From Nephromyces sp. MM_2019 (taxonomy: Eukaryota; Apicomplexa; Aconoidasida; Nephromycida): a stretch of 64,000 nt of DNA. Where the stretch lies: contig JADHZB010001533.1 of assembly GCA_015657535.1 (NCBI GenBank), forward strand, positions 29,092-93,091. The letters run 5' to 3'. The notes beneath the pieces are model-generated. The model saw only the letters and a program-made list of their open reading frames with translations. It did not search any database and was not told where the DNA came from. A program made the translations under genes and the position numbers. Positions 47,150 through 59,068 of this stretch are shown here, piece by piece (the first letter of the stretch is position 1; each line of letters begins with the position of its first letter).

Positions 47150-50100
47150 CTCGTCGAAAGCAAGTAATCACGGAAGCACAACACACTAAGCAACCGATAT
47201 TTCATGGAGAGTGTCTGCGTGTCGATATCATCTGTCTGAAAGATGGGATTCCACACGAAAATAGCTCTTCCCGCGAAATTGCAGCAGTCCAGCCTGTTAC
47301 TATGCAGGCTGCGATCAATGCTCACAAATATATACCTACAAAGTAGCATTCAAAAAGCAATTTTTTCCTACCCACATGAAATTTCTGGGGGATTAGCATA
47401 CATAAAGATGCGCGTAACAAGAAAAAAACAAGTCTGAATATAAAGGAGACAAAACTAATACTCCAAAACTTAGCAGGGAGAAAAAGAGTGCAAAACTAAG
47501 CGCCCTCTACAAAGAAATTGTGATGACAACAGGCTTTTAAACCGACCAAAGCACTCTTTTAATGAGACCGAGAAAATTCTTCCCTTGTAAATATTCCGTG
47601 CAAGCACGAAGATTCTCATACAAATATGCGTGTATTTTCCCGCACATTCTCTCGTGGATGTAATTTTCATATGCGTTTTGACAGTCCCCCCTTACTTTTA
47701 TATTTTATTATTCTGAATACACCACGATTTATACAAACCATGTTCTCCACAACTGCATATTCATATGTGCTTTTCTCTGCAGTGATCGTTCCATAGGCAG
47801 GAAGGTAGAACATATATCTTTGCTGCTAAACTTGAGAAAGAATCAATTACCCACCAAGTTCATACAATTGCCGCCTGTGATTTGGACCCATTGTTCATCT
47901 TTAAAATACCACAAAAACCAGCCTGGTTTAGTTTTTGCTACAACTTATCCACGTGGTAACAAATCTGTTTTATAGTAGAAAAAAATGGCTGAAAATACCA
48001 GTCTATCTACATCCTGAAAAAAAGGGCACGAAACACCAGTACCTCTACATCCTCGAAAAAAAGGGTCAAAGTACCAGTCGAGCTACATCCTCGTAAAGCT
48101 ACGGCCTAATCCTTGCCTTCCCCAATCAAATCCCCCCCTCTCATGAAATTCATCATATTATAAAGCTTAAGGCTTAAGCGGGTCTTCGACATCCTCTGAA
48201 CTTGAGAAAAAAGAGGTTTTCAGAGTGCAGTTTGTGCACGGTCGCCGTGTCAATACGCTTCTTACGAAACAGCGGAAAATCTCGATTTTATTTCAGAACC
48301 TTGTAGTGCAATATATATTACTTTATGATATTGTAACTATAACGTTCCTTTTATTTTATTAAAAACAAACACAAAAACTAACGCGTTAAAACGAAGTTAA
48401 TTTTTCTAACTAAATAATAACTTCAAAAAAGTACTCATAAAAAACTAATCGCATTAAAGCAGAACTAATCTTTTCACCTACAGAATAACTTCAAATAGCA
48501 CTCGTACTAGCTTTATAGTAACTATTTAAAAAAATTTTTTTCCTAGAGAGTTCTCTAATGAAAAATATTGTTTCACATATTATAATCCCAACTTTGCAGG
48601 TTGCGCTGCAACTTCAAGTGAATGCTCCTCTGAAGAATACACCAAACTGTTGATAAGCCGCGGTGTAAGAATCAAAATTGCGCGTTATTTCTTACTTTAA
48701 GCTCAGTTTTGCTAAACCACGATTTGTTGTTACAGCAAAACAAAGCCTTTTAGTCCTTGTTGAATAGAAAAGGCTTGCATTCTTTACTTCGCGCATAAAC
48801 TTTACCAGTTTGAGAAAATTTAATGTTTAAAAAACGAAAGGATACTTAATGAGCCTTGTGAAACATTTGTATTTTATTACTCGAGTGACAATAGTTGCAA
48901 CTTTAGGAGCTGTTTTATAATAGCAATGTTTATCGCTTTAATTTTACTCATTGGCAAAAAAAATTAGTTCTTCTAAATAAGGGCAAAATTTTAGTCAAGA
49001 AAAAGTAAAAATTTTCTTGGAATGGGCAGCGTTTTACACGGTTCTGCGCAGTCCTCGCAAGAAACGGCGAGTAGAAAGAGGGAGTGACTAGTGAATAGGG
49101 GGTCAGAGCAACATGACGAAGTAAATGAGCGATTCTCACCTAAGCAGCAAATGGCCAACCGGGAGTTAATTAAAGAGAACATATATATATGCATGGGAGA
49201 GTCAAACGTACGAGGAACTGGGCGTTCGAGTGATGCTATAAAGAAAAAAGGTCGCTCGTTTAGTCAGAAAGTCCCAAAAAGAGCTTCATTCGCCCATTCT
49301 TTGCTGAAATTACCATCGCATCCCTACAAGTGGGAGAGTGTGTGTGTGTGAGCAAGTCTTGATAAGGGAAAAACCTGGGATAAGAATGAGCGAATGCACC
49401 CCAAAAGACACTTTGAGTACGTATGCATTTTTTTTCCCTTTGCGTATTTTCCATATTAAATTTTATCATGATCAACTAGGAGGAAACAGCAATGAAAAAT
49501 TAAGTCACGCGAAGCGTGGGGGTGTCCTTCAACAGGTTGAAAAGAAAATTATAATAGGTTCTGCTTTTAAATATAAAATTTAATTTTTTAATCATTTCAA
49601 GCATTTTAAAATTATTTAAAATATAATTTTTTTTTACGAAAAAGGCGTCTTCGCTTCGCTGGTGCCTCGGCGTTGTGGGGCATTCATGGCCAGACGCATG
49701 CAGACACTAACACGCACGCGTACACACTAACGCAAGGACGCACATAGTGATATGTATATTCTCACACATATAAAGGTTACCTGAATTCCTCTGCTGAGTT
49801 TTTTAAAGTCAAGAGTAAAGCATTAGAAGGGGACTTTCCCCCTGTAGCTCCGCCTTTTCCGTAGCAAGATAAAAATAATCTTGATTTTCTAATAATTTCC
49901 AGAATACGCTCTTTAGGTTTTACTGTATGTCTCTCCGACAAAAGGAGCCGATGCAGCGCATTCCGCCCAATACCCTTTTTTTTTCAGTGGACCTAACTGT
50001 TTCTTCAGCAGAAGTTAGGTCTTCCCACCCCCGTTAGACGGCGAGGCAACACGAGATGGCATACCTCTTAAATTAGTATCGAGAAATAAATTTTCTGCCG

Positions 50101-50716
50101 TAATTTTCATCTTCCAAGGTATTATATGCATATTTCACTTTTAGACGTAGGAGTATTCCCTTCACTAACGATACAACCATAAACGACAACGAAATCTGGT
50201 AGGAATACCCCCTTTTGTCAGCATCGATTAAGGATACCCAGTTGTGCAGTGAAAGGGTGTATTTTCTCGTAAAATTTGTACGCTGCTTGAAAGCCCTGAG
50301 GAACCCCCTGCTTTCCGCTCCTGCATCTTTCATCAATTTGCAATCTTATCTTCACCCTGATGTGTGTGTGGGCCGTCTTTGAGTATGCGTGTCTTTGAGT
50401 GTGTGTATGCCCATCTTCAAGTGTGTGCATATCCATCTTCAAGTGTGTGTATGCCCATCTTTGTACGTGTTTTTGTATGCGTTTCATGTGTGTGTGCAAA
50501 TTCGGCCATTTACATGTAAAGTAGCCAGGAAAAATTTTCTTTAGACTTTTAGGATTCTCTGAGGGGTGTATGTACACCGTTTTTCAAAATTTTTTCTGGA
50601 AGCAATCTATGAAACCTTTTCTTCCTCTGACAATTCCCCTTTTCCAGTTTCCTTCATTGATCTTGCGGCTCTTTTTTCTTTAGTTGTTCATCTCTTTGGT
50701 AGTTCTAATTTTAGGA
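47150..50716. other. intergenic region with old tandem duplications
   Basis: Divergent spacer between the sirtuin and PheRS genes, so it should contain both promoters, though no element can be named. Three degenerate copies of ACCAGT..CTACATCCTCGAAAAAAAGGG lie at 47997-48096, about 37 bases apart. A diverged 70-base duplication lies at about 48370-48510. A TG-rich patch is at 50360-50500. No supported gene. Confidence 0.5.
49990..50021. other. stem-loop (9-bp perfect stem)
   Basis: GACCTAACT pairs perfectly with AGTTAGGTC across a 14-base loop, just after a T-run. It could belong to a small structured RNA or be chance. No known RNA family was recognised. Confidence 0.3.
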
Positions 50717-52258
50717 ATGCGTTGGCCTCTATGGGGTTTGCGGATTTTTCCCGCGGGGTTGCCTCTTTTATTAAGACAAAACCCCCATCAAATGCACATC
50801 GCGCGCGCATCTTCTTCAAAATCAAGCATCTTTGGGAATATTCCACCTAGCGTGTGGGAAAAAGTCCACAGAAATCTTCATCGTGATAGAGGGCATCCTC
50901 TTGGAATCGTTACGAAGTTGCTGGAAGACTACTTTTCTCTACATTCCCACGATAAGCTTCCTCCAAATTTGGAGGTTTCTCTTGGGGAGGATGCTAATTT
51001 ACGCTCTCCGAACTGGAAAAAGGCGGAAAGACCTTCGTGGAAAGAAGATGCATCCTTATCCCAGCTGGAAACCCCCAAAGACTTCACTCTCTACCCTAAG
51101 TCTCCTCAAAAACCTTCCAATATAACGAAGAATTTTACAGTCTTAAGCGATTTTTCTCCTGTCGTACCAGCAGCCCGTAACTTTGATGATCTGCTTATCC
51201 CTCTGGATCATCCGAGCAGGAAAGCATCCGACACCTTCTACCTTGACCTAGAAAACCCTCAGGAAATGCTGAAGACGCACGCAACAGCCCACCAAGTAGA
51301 GCTTTTGAAGAAGGGTTACGATGCAGTGATTTGGTCCTCCCCAGTAGCTCGTAAAGACTCTATCGATGCTTTCCACTACCCCGTTTTTCATCAAATGGAC
51401 GGTTATTATCTTTGGGATGAAGCGGCTCTTTCGCAGTTGGGGATTTACTTGAAGTCAGTGGTAGAGTTAGACCCTCAGCTCTACTCTAGGTTGTACGGCC
51501 AGGATAACCCTCACAGAGAGGATCCATTGATGCTACATCTTCAGTTCTTATTGGAGGGTTTGGTGGACTATTTGTTTGGAAAAAAAACTCAAAGAAGATG
51601 GGACTACAGCGAGACTTTTCCCTTCACAGATCCATCGCTGGAACTCGAGGTATTCGAAGATTGGGATACGCCCCGCGGGAAGCGTGGAAAGTGGGTGGAA
51701 TTGCTAGGTTGTGGGGCTATCAAAACATCGATACTTCGCGATAGATGTGGGCTTCCTGAGGGGATTAGAGGGTGGGCTTTTGGCATGGGTATAGAGAGGA
51801 TAACAATGCTTCTGTTAGGAATACCAGATATAAGGTATTTCTGGACTGAAGATCCTCGCTTTTTGGATCAGTTTAAAGGAGTCTTTGAGACCTCCAAGCA
51901 GAGCCCCCAGGGGAAGAATGTGTTTCCACCGAGATTTAAGCCTTATAGCCGTTATCCCCCTGTTACCAAGGATATTTCTATCTGGTGTGAAGAGGGATTT
52001 GAAGATAACGATTTCTACGTAGCCATTCGTGAATTGGCAGCAGATTGCTTGGAGAATGTGAAACTTATTGATGTTTATGAGGAGTTAAAACAGCCAGGAG
52101 ATGCTGGAAAAGCTGCAGAGAAGGCTAGGAGGATTAGTAAATGCTTTCGGCTAACTTACAGGGGGATAAACCAGAATCTTACTCATCAGGAAGTTAACGT
52201 TATGCAAGAGGAGCTCTTAAAAAAGCTGCAGCCCGTGCTTCCCATTACTCTTCGCTAG
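50717..52258 (+). CDS. organellar (mitochondrial-type) phenylalanyl-tRNA synthetase, single chain
   Basis: Charges organellar tRNA-Phe. The monomeric mitochondrial type is recognisable by an alpha-like catalytic domain fused to a C-terminal anticodon-binding (FDX-ACB) domain. The first ATG in frame gives 513 residues. The N-terminus MRWPLWGLRIFPAGLPLLL and the next basic, Ser-rich residues lack acids and look like a mitochondrial presequence. Then NLHRDRGHPLGIV, LIPLDHPSRK, LKTHATAHQVELL, RKDSIDAFHYPVFHQMDG, GIRGWAFGMGIERITMLLLG and DIRYFW, all in family order. The anticodon domain reads FKPYSRYPPVTKDISIW to the end. About 60 residues (approximately 75-135) are inserted before the catalytic core compared with animal homologues. 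Single exon. The motif usually written DVYRRDEID reads SSPVARKDSID, so one of the two tandem arginines is a lysine. Confidence 0.92.
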   Translation: MRWPLWGLRIFPAGLPLLLRQNPHQMHIARASSSKSSIFGNIPPSVWEKVHRNLHRDRGHPLGIVTKLLEDYFSLHSHDKLPPNLEVSLGEDANLRSPNWKKAERPSWKEDASLSQLETPKDFTLYPKSPQKPSNITKNFTVLSDFSPVVPAARNFDDLLIPLDHPSRKASDTFYLDLENPQEMLKTHATAHQVELLKKGYDAVIWSSPVARKDSIDAFHYPVFHQMDGYYLWDEAALSQLGIYLKSVVELDPQLYSRLYGQDNPHREDPLMLHLQFLLEGLVDYLFGKKTQRRWDYSETFPFTDPSLELEVFEDWDTPRGKRGKWVELLGCGAIKTSILRDRCGLPEGIRGWAFGMGIERITMLLLGIPDIRYFWTEDPRFLDQFKGVFETSKQSPQGKNVFPPRFKPYSRYPPVTKDISIWCEEGFEDNDFYVAIRELAADCLENVKLIDVYEELKQPGDAGKAAEKARRISKCFRLTYRGINQNLTHQEVNVMQEELLKKLQPVLPITLR

Positions 52259-53608
52259 TGTTGAGGAGGAGGATGTTGTAGTGGTGGGGAAAATGGTTGT
52301 AAAAGGCTGCGGAAGGTGGGGTAGAAGAAAGGCATCATGGAGATAGCGTAGAAGTAATTGTTGTGATGGGATTGGGGATTGTTTCAGTGCGTGTGTGTTG
52401 GTTTCTTTGTGTGTTTGTGTGTGGGTTTCTCCGTGTGTGCGTGCTGGTTTCTCTCCCTGTGTGTCTGTGCGAAGGAGAGTCCGTGAAAGACTAGGTGCAG
52501 AGCAGGCATAGTAGCACACGCACTACGATGCATTACCGTATTGGAGCTCGTGCTGCGCGTGTTGTCAGTCACTAGAAGCTTTGTATTTTCGTGCTTCTTC
52601 CTCAAGAAATCCCTTTCATCCCCCATCTGCATAGTGTGTGGTTTGCATACGCTACGATTTAACCTGGAAGCGCCAAATCCGCGGAACTTTCGCATCCCAC
52701 TACTTTTTAACCGCACATCGTGTGTGCGAGAACACTTTGAGTTTTGGAAAAGCTTACGCGATTGGTAACTACCAAGTTTTCTTTAACAAGTGTACATACA
52801 CTCGTTTTTGTGATGAGCGATTGTGCTTTTACAGTGAATTTCATGAGGGAAGCTTGGTGTATTTGGCTACTTTCAATGGAAGTAATGGTGGTAAGCATAT
52901 GTCTGCTGTATACACACATGCAGAGAATAGTTGGTTTTGCACACATAGGCGATGGATAGTGACCTAGCTTTTTTAATCATCACTGAAGATAATTGAATTG
53001 ACACACTAGCAGAGCAAAAAGGGTGGGTGCGGAATAGGATGGGAGAACAGCACACACAGCAACACACCAACTCACTTGCATAAGAACACACCAAAACACA
53101 CACCAAAACACCTACACATCAACAGCTCCAAACTCACTGCATATGCTGCGTCGTCTCTTCTACACACAGATACACACACCATACTTTCAGTAGCAAAAAG
53201 CCCCCCCTTTCAATGGAAGAGAATAAAGTCTTGAAATACAGGGAGGCAGCTGCTCCCTTGTGTGCGGCGCGCTCCAAGAGCTTCCTCATGAAGATGAAAA
53301 ATTTTCAGTTTATAAAAATACGTGGAAAGTAGGCTGCCAATGCACACCCCCCTGGATGCCCTTAAACCCTGTTTGGCTGTGTAGAAGCTTCTGAGCTTTC
53401 ATAGAAACGACTTGGTCCCCCAAGAGCTGCTCCGCTCCCTTAAGAGTTGCTATCACACATGAGAGATGCTCAGCCAAGTGAGAGTTACTCAAACAAGTGA
53501 GAGCTGCTGATACACACGAGTGCCACTGATGAGAGCTTCTCACACACACAAGAGCTACTCACACACACAAGAGAACCACTCCCACAAACGGCGTACGATG
53601 CAGACTAC
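52259..53608. other. region with competing open frames on both strands
   Basis: At about 52540-52970 both strands stay open: plus 52638-52967 (ending FHEGSLVYLATF...) and minus 52946-52707 and 52716-52384 (KFRGFGASRLNR...). No family was recognised and I cannot choose a strand. At 53461-53580 a degenerate CA-rich repeat with AGAGCTNCT units occurs. A minus frame at 53310-53450 ends GVHWQPTFHVFL and could be a downstream exon of the next entry. Confidence 0.3.
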
Positions 53609-53743
53609 CCAGAAACCTCTGCTAAAGCTCCCTTGAAGATAACGCAGTTGATTCAAAATCTTCTCCCTCATATAGCTGGAAGAAACGAGGAGCCCGAACT
53701 GAGCTGCTATCCTTATCATATCCATAGCTAACGCTGTGTGTAC
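53609..53743 (-). CDS. probable internal exon of an unrecognised minus-strand gene
   Basis: A 45-codon frame between acceptor TTTTGGGTGCAG and donor TGG|GTAGTC has clear protein character: VHTALAMDMIRIAAQFGLL, then SSYMREKILNQLRYLQGSF. It appears mostly helical. No family recognised. It could belong to a gene ending near 53310, or be a last part of something spliced to sequence I did not find. It lies downstream of the stop of the PEX13-like gene on the same strand. Confidence 0.35.
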
Positions 53744-54153
53744 CTGCACCCAAAAGATATTGCGAAAAGTGTGGTATGAAGCGTGATATGTGTTGCAGCA
53801 CATATACACACACTTATAGGAGTACATGGAGGTGCTTAGGTACGTATATGCGTAGATCATAGCCAAACCTCGATGCATTGTAGGTGTATATAACGAGGCG
53901 TTAGCACACACACTATATATACTCCATATCTATATATGCTGCATATTCTTCGTGTGGAAAATCCAAAAGAAAGTATCGTGCCAATAGAGAAAGCACACAT
54001 CCCACACACTGGGCATTAAATTCCTGCACTGCACCTATCAAAATTCCCAGTCTCACATACCAGACTCTTCTATGACATGTAAATAACGTATCCTAATCAT
54101 ACACCGAGCTCCTCGACAGTGCACACATAGGACTTCTCCCAATCACACACCAA

Positions 54154-54316
54154 ACTCCTCAAACCACACACACTCTAGACTCCTCAAAACCACACACACT
54201 CTAGACTAATCAAAACCACACACACTCTAGACTCCTCAAAACCACACACACTCTAGACTCCTCAAAACCACACACACACCAGACTCCTCAAAACCACACA
54301 CACACCAGACTCCTCG
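54154..54316. repeat. 26-base CA-rich tandem repeat
   Basis: Six units plus a fragment of ACTCCTCAAAACCACACACA followed by CTCTAG or CACCAG. The first unit is 25 bases, the rest 26. Unit-to-unit identity is high, so expansion looks recent. It ends 14 bases before the stop codon of the PEX13-like gene. Confidence 0.95.
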
Positions 54317-54329
54317 CACAACCCACCTC

Positions 54330-56589
54330 TTAAAAAATCCCCGAAGAATCCCCTAAGAAGCCAGGAAACTTGCTACTTTTGGCAGACCCACCATGAGACG
54401 TCAAATGGCGAAGCTCATCTTTGCTTAGAGACATCGCTGAAGAAGACTCCTCCCCCTTTGAGTAGCCGACTTTATTACTCATCCCCACATGACGAGTTTC
54501 CACTCGCTTTGCCTCTCGCGCGTAAGGCGCTAACTTTTTCAAAGGCTCAGCTATAAGAGCCTCTAACTTCCGAGCATCTAGCTTGAAATCAGCAGGAGAA
54601 ACAGCAGAAGAAGAGAGTGTTTTCCTCTCTTTCTCAGAGTTTGTATAGTATGCACTCTTAAAGAGATACTCTGTAGAAGTTTTAGTAGCATTATCTCTAC
54701 TAGCTGATTGTAGTATATTAGAGTAGGTGTCGTGAGGATAGGGGGGAGGAGGGAAGCTTGATCGTAGTTTATGAGCAGGAGAAGAAGTTTTATGAAGAAG
54801 TTCCTGCCTTTTCTTGCGTTTATACGTCTTGTATTCGTCTTGAAGATGAGTTTTTAGCTTCCTGGGGAGGGAGGAGGGTGTGTGGGGGGGGCGTGTGGGG
54901 GGTAGTAGGATGCTTTGGCGATGATTGCTTGTCTGTGTGCGTATGTCGGTGTGGCGGTGCTCGTTTGTGTGCGCTGTTGTATTGTATGCTGCTGTGCGGG
55001 CTGTGTTTTGGTGTAAGTTGGTACGTGCGTTTGAGCAGGAGCTCTGGGGAAGTGGTGTGAGTAGGGGGCCTTGGGAGAGGTGAATATGTGTGGTGTGTTG
55101 TTGGGCGGTGGGGATAGTATGCGATGAATGTGTGGAGGTATAACTGTCCTCTTTGGGGGTTCAAAGAACAACACACACGAGCAAACATAAAGATCATTTA
55201 CGACATACAAGCAAGCTCTACTTGTGAGCTCATAACATATATATCTACACACAGCATAGATGCAGTAATCGCATAGAAGAGAGCCATCAGCATACACAAC
55301 GATCACACAAAAACTAGGCATACACAAAACACACATGGAATCTTCGCACACATCATATACACCATAAATACCACAATTGCACACCAATCTTACGCATCAC
55401 AGATATTCTACATACTACACACATCAAACATACTACATACACACACGCCATAATCACACACCATACATGCACCACAATAACGCACACACCACAAAAGCAC
55501 ACACAAAAACCCCACACACACCACACGCAAACCGCACACGCACCACAATAAAACACAGCATACCACACACACACACACATACACACATGGCACACCCACT
55601 TGTAGATCTCAAGCTCCTTTTTCACTCTGTAAAAGGCATAACTGAGGAGAATAACGAGGAATCCATCGAGTAGAGAGAAATTTGAGCTAACAAAGCCTAT
55701 GGTAGCTTCTAAAGCCCACGTAAACTCGCTCTTAGAACTACCACCTGTAGTCGCAAGGCTAAGTGAGCTTGCTGCAGCAAACGGCTGATTCCATGCTGCT
55801 TCCAAAGTTTTCCTATCTCTATTTACCAAGTATTTGAAGAGATTTGATACTGACCTAAAGAGGATAAAAAGCACACACACACACAGTGCTCCTGGTGTAT
55901 GAAAAAAAGCAAGAAAATGCACACACAGACACGCACATGCTCTATCTGAGGACTCCTCAGGAGAGTAAAGAAAGAGAACCAAACCGAGGCGAAAGAAGAC
56001 ATTCTAGAGCGACCTGCAAGAAGGGGGTGTAAATACATTAGAAATACACACAATACACACTCTTTTATAGTGGCATGGTGAGTATACATAGATTAGAAAT
56101 AACGCACAACAAACATACTTTCATAGTGGCATTGTGGGTATACATACACTGAAATAAAGCTTACTTAAGCAAAGAAGTTCGCCCTGTTATACCGTAGACT
56201 TCCCTAAACCACTGCATCAACGTGATAGTAATCATACGCAGCCCTTCCAATACAGCCACTGTTTCTGCTATGCCCTTGAGAATGTCTCTAACCAGGAACT
56301 GTAAGCAACGAATACATACACATAAAAGCACAAACGCAGACATCCAGGCACCCAAATCTGCACGCACAAACAACAACACACACATCAACACACAAACCTG
56401 TGCAACGAAACCCTTCGGGTAAGCCCCATCTGCACCAGGCAGGAGGTTGGAAAACTGACTGTTATTCACGTATGTGGGATTATCATATGCATAGTATGGC
56501 TGCATCCTTCCAGGGTAAGGGTGATAGACCTCCTGGGTTCCAAAAGGCTGATTCATCTTCAAGGCTCGACAGAGAGCATCTGCAAGCCT
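54330..56589 (-). CDS. multi-exon membrane protein resembling peroxin-13 (partial)
   Basis: Exons in transcript order: 56589-56398, 56298-56165, from 56003 to about 55964, from 55854 (or 55849) to 55600, and 54861-54330. Joins are in phase except the end of the third exon, which is unclear. The N-terminal part is Pro/Tyr/Asn-rich (GRMQPYYAYDNPTYVNNSQF), followed by helices LKGIAETVAVLEGLRMI and TLMQWFREVYG, a hydrophobic MSSFASVWFSFFTLL with LFKYLVNRDRK, a second hydrophobic helix SLLDGFLVILLSYAFY, and a long basic/Ser-rich tail ending KFPGFLGDSSGIF. Order and spacing recall PEX13, a peroxisomal membrane protein-import factor; there is no SH3 domain. The similarity is by eye and weak. An upstream exon at 57046-56943 (ILE/VAL-rich helix ending GLVSYIVLHR) joins in phase and may be the real preceding exon. 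The start is therefore not fixed. Confidence 0.6.
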
Positions 56590-56942
56590 CTACTAATACC
56601 CGAGAAGAAACATATACGTGTAGCATAATAATGCACACACACCTGCATTCATGCAGAAATATAGCTAAAAGGGACATACACACGATACAGTATACCTGAG
56701 TACCAACAGAAAAAAAAGGCACACACAAACCCCGGCAGTTGAGCAAAGAAACCAAATAGCAGCTGAGTGCACAAGCACATGCACCAGCACTTAAGTATAC
56801 AAGCACACTCAATAATACTTAAGCCTCCATACACACTAGCACTTGATTACACACATGCACTTGGCACACATATACACAGCACTTCACACACACACCCTAC
56901 CAACCTAAAAAATGTTAGCAAGTAGAAAAGTCAAGAAAACAC

Positions 56943-57046
56943 TCGATGAAGCACAATATACGAAACTAAGCCAACTGTGAAGGCTGAAGGAATCATCAGC
57001 ACATAACAGCTTGACGCTGTTAAGGAGGGAGACACCCTGCCTCTAC
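56943..57046 (-). CDS. possible upstream exon of the PEX13-like gene
   Basis: Between acceptor CACATCTTCTTCGCAG and donor CGA|GTGTTT the frame reads RGRVSPSLTASSCYVLMIP then SAFTVGLVSYIVLHR, a probable membrane helix. Phase agrees with the exon starting at 56589. Its own upstream partner (phase 1) was not identified. Confidence 0.35.
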
Positions 57047-58760
57047 CTGCGAAGAAGATGTGGGGAAGTATGAGAATCTTCAAAGACAAGAGGAAGGAAA
57101 AAGGAGGAAAAACGTAAGAAGCAGTGAATAGAAGGATTAAGATGAGAGAGAAGAAGAGGTACACACAACATTGAGCAGTGATCAAAAAAGAGAGAGAGCA
57201 CACACACAAAGAAGTGCAGTCACAACATACATTGAGCACACACAGTCACTACAAATAGCAGGTCTCAAAACAACAAACCACCTTAATATGGCAAATATTC
57301 AAGCACGCACAAGCAGAAAGGCATACAAAAGATGATTTCGAACACAAGCAAACACACACACACAAAACTCTTCACATACACCCATCCTTACACATACCAG
57401 AGTCCTCACACACACCATATTCCTGATACATGCCACACTCCTCACACACACCAATCCTTACACCAGTCCTTACACACACCCACCACACACACACCCCCCC
57501 ACCCCCCACCTTTTTTCCCCTCTTTCATTCCAAAAGTCCTCTTTCACCTCAAAATCATTAGCAGACTCTACAGCGAACATCAGAGCTCCAACTTCTCGCC
57601 CCTCCACCCTCCAAAACACTCAATAAACCTCTTTTATCAACCCTCATAAGCAAGCACTACCACAACCTCGTCCACACCACGACACACATACTTCTTCCAA
57701 TCCTTCAAAAGCCCCCCAAAAACCCGCAAAAAATTCTCCAATCTCCCTCTTGTTAAGAATCCCCACAAAACATCAAAGCATCTTCAAAAAAATCCACAAC
57801 ATATTGCCAAAAAATCCCAATTATTCCATCAAAAAACTCATAATATGTATAACTCGAAAGATCTCAGCTAATCTCACGTACCCAACGTAAGAAAAAAACA
57901 TGAAGAAAAGGAGGAATTTCGGAAAACACGTGAAAAAGAGGAGAAAATGGTGAAAAAAAGCGAAGGGGGAAATGGGAATATATGCGAAGAAGAGTAGGAG
58001 ATCGGAGAAAAACATGAAGTAGAGGGGAAAATCGTGAAAAAACGCGAAGAGTGGGAAATTCGTGCAAATACGCGAAGGTGGAATTTGGAAAACACATGAA
58101 GAAAAGGAAAAAACAAAAAAAAATCCAAAAATATCCTAAAAAACAACTCAAACTGACTAGAAACAGCAGAAAGGTAAATAAATTCCCAACATCCGCAGAA
58201 ATTCTGCAGTTTTCTAGTAGAAGAAGCAGAAGCTCAGAAAAATGAAGTTTTTCGGCTGACTTGCCTCCGAAAGTTTGATATTTTTGTGGAGATTCTTTAG
58301 CTGAAGAGGGAGAGCAAGTGGGGGGGCTCAATTCTGATATCATCTCCGCAGAGTTGCAGAGATAAATTTCGTGAGCTTGAAGTGTGCATGTGCGTGTACA
58401 GGTGTGGTGTGGGGCAGGTTGTGCACACTCACATATCTGTAGGCTAGGTGCACAGAGAAAGAGGGGTGAGGGAGGGGGGAAGTAGCAAGAGGAGGAAGGG
58501 TGATTGGTGTGTGTGTGAGAGAGGGGTGATTGGAGTGTGTGAGAGGGGGGTGATAGGGGCACACACACTAGGATTTTTCGCGCACACACTGGCAAACACA
58601 CGCATACACGAAAGCAAGAAGGCATACCACACACAGCACTAATAATTCTACGTTTACGATTGCTGGTAGCGCTGTGTGCTCATTCTGAGGGTATAAACCT
58701 AAGGGAGCTTGGTGCGCAATATTATCAGCTTCACCTCGATGTGCACACGAACAGACTAAG
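57047..58760. other. CA-rich spacer and degenerate purine-rich repeat
   Basis: Left part is rich in CACACA with scattered TCCTCACACACACC units (57340-57500). At about 57890-58110 two diverged copies, roughly 95 bases each, carry GAAAA-CGTGAAAAAGAGG and GCGAAG-GGGAAAT phrases. A minus-strand frame at 58400-58150 (MISELSPPTCSPSSAKESP...) might be a first exon, but no donor fits in phase with the 57046 exon. Confidence 0.35.
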
Positions 58761-59068
58761 GATATTCTCGCACACAAAGACACAGGATATTCTCGCACAC
58801 AAAGACACAGGATATTATCGCACACAAAGACACAGGATATTCTCGCACACAAAGACACAGGATATTCTCGCACACACAGACACAGGATATTCTCGCACAC
58901 ACAGACACAGGATATTCTCGCACACACAGACACAGGATATTCTCGCACACAAAGACACAGGATATTCTCGCACACAAAGACACAGGATATTCTCGCACAC
59001 ACAGACACAGGATATTTGTCCCAAACACAGACACAAAATATTCTCGAACACACGCATAGATAGGATAT
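58761..59068. repeat. 25-base minisatellite
   Basis: Ten near-identical units GATATTCTCGCACACAAAGA-CACAG from 58761 to 59010, followed by two degenerate ones to about 59068. Units come in two forms, CACACAAAGA and CACACACAGA, arranged in blocks (A A A' A B B B A A B). A period of 25 shifts frame each unit, so it is not a coding repeat. Confidence 0.97.

Noticed and set aside
50566..50850. 94-codon plus-strand frame overlapping the start of PheRS
   Set aside because: Shadow in another frame; the PheRS frame has the presequence and conserved core.
54854..55387. 177-codon minus-strand frame rich in His, Thr and Cys
   Set aside because: It runs through CA-rich intron sequence of the PEX13-like gene and passes over the splice sites of the real exons.
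57864..58634. 256-codon minus-strand frame rich in Phe, Leu and Ser
   Set aside because: Reading of purine-rich degenerate repeats on the opposite strand; resembles a membrane protein only by base composition.
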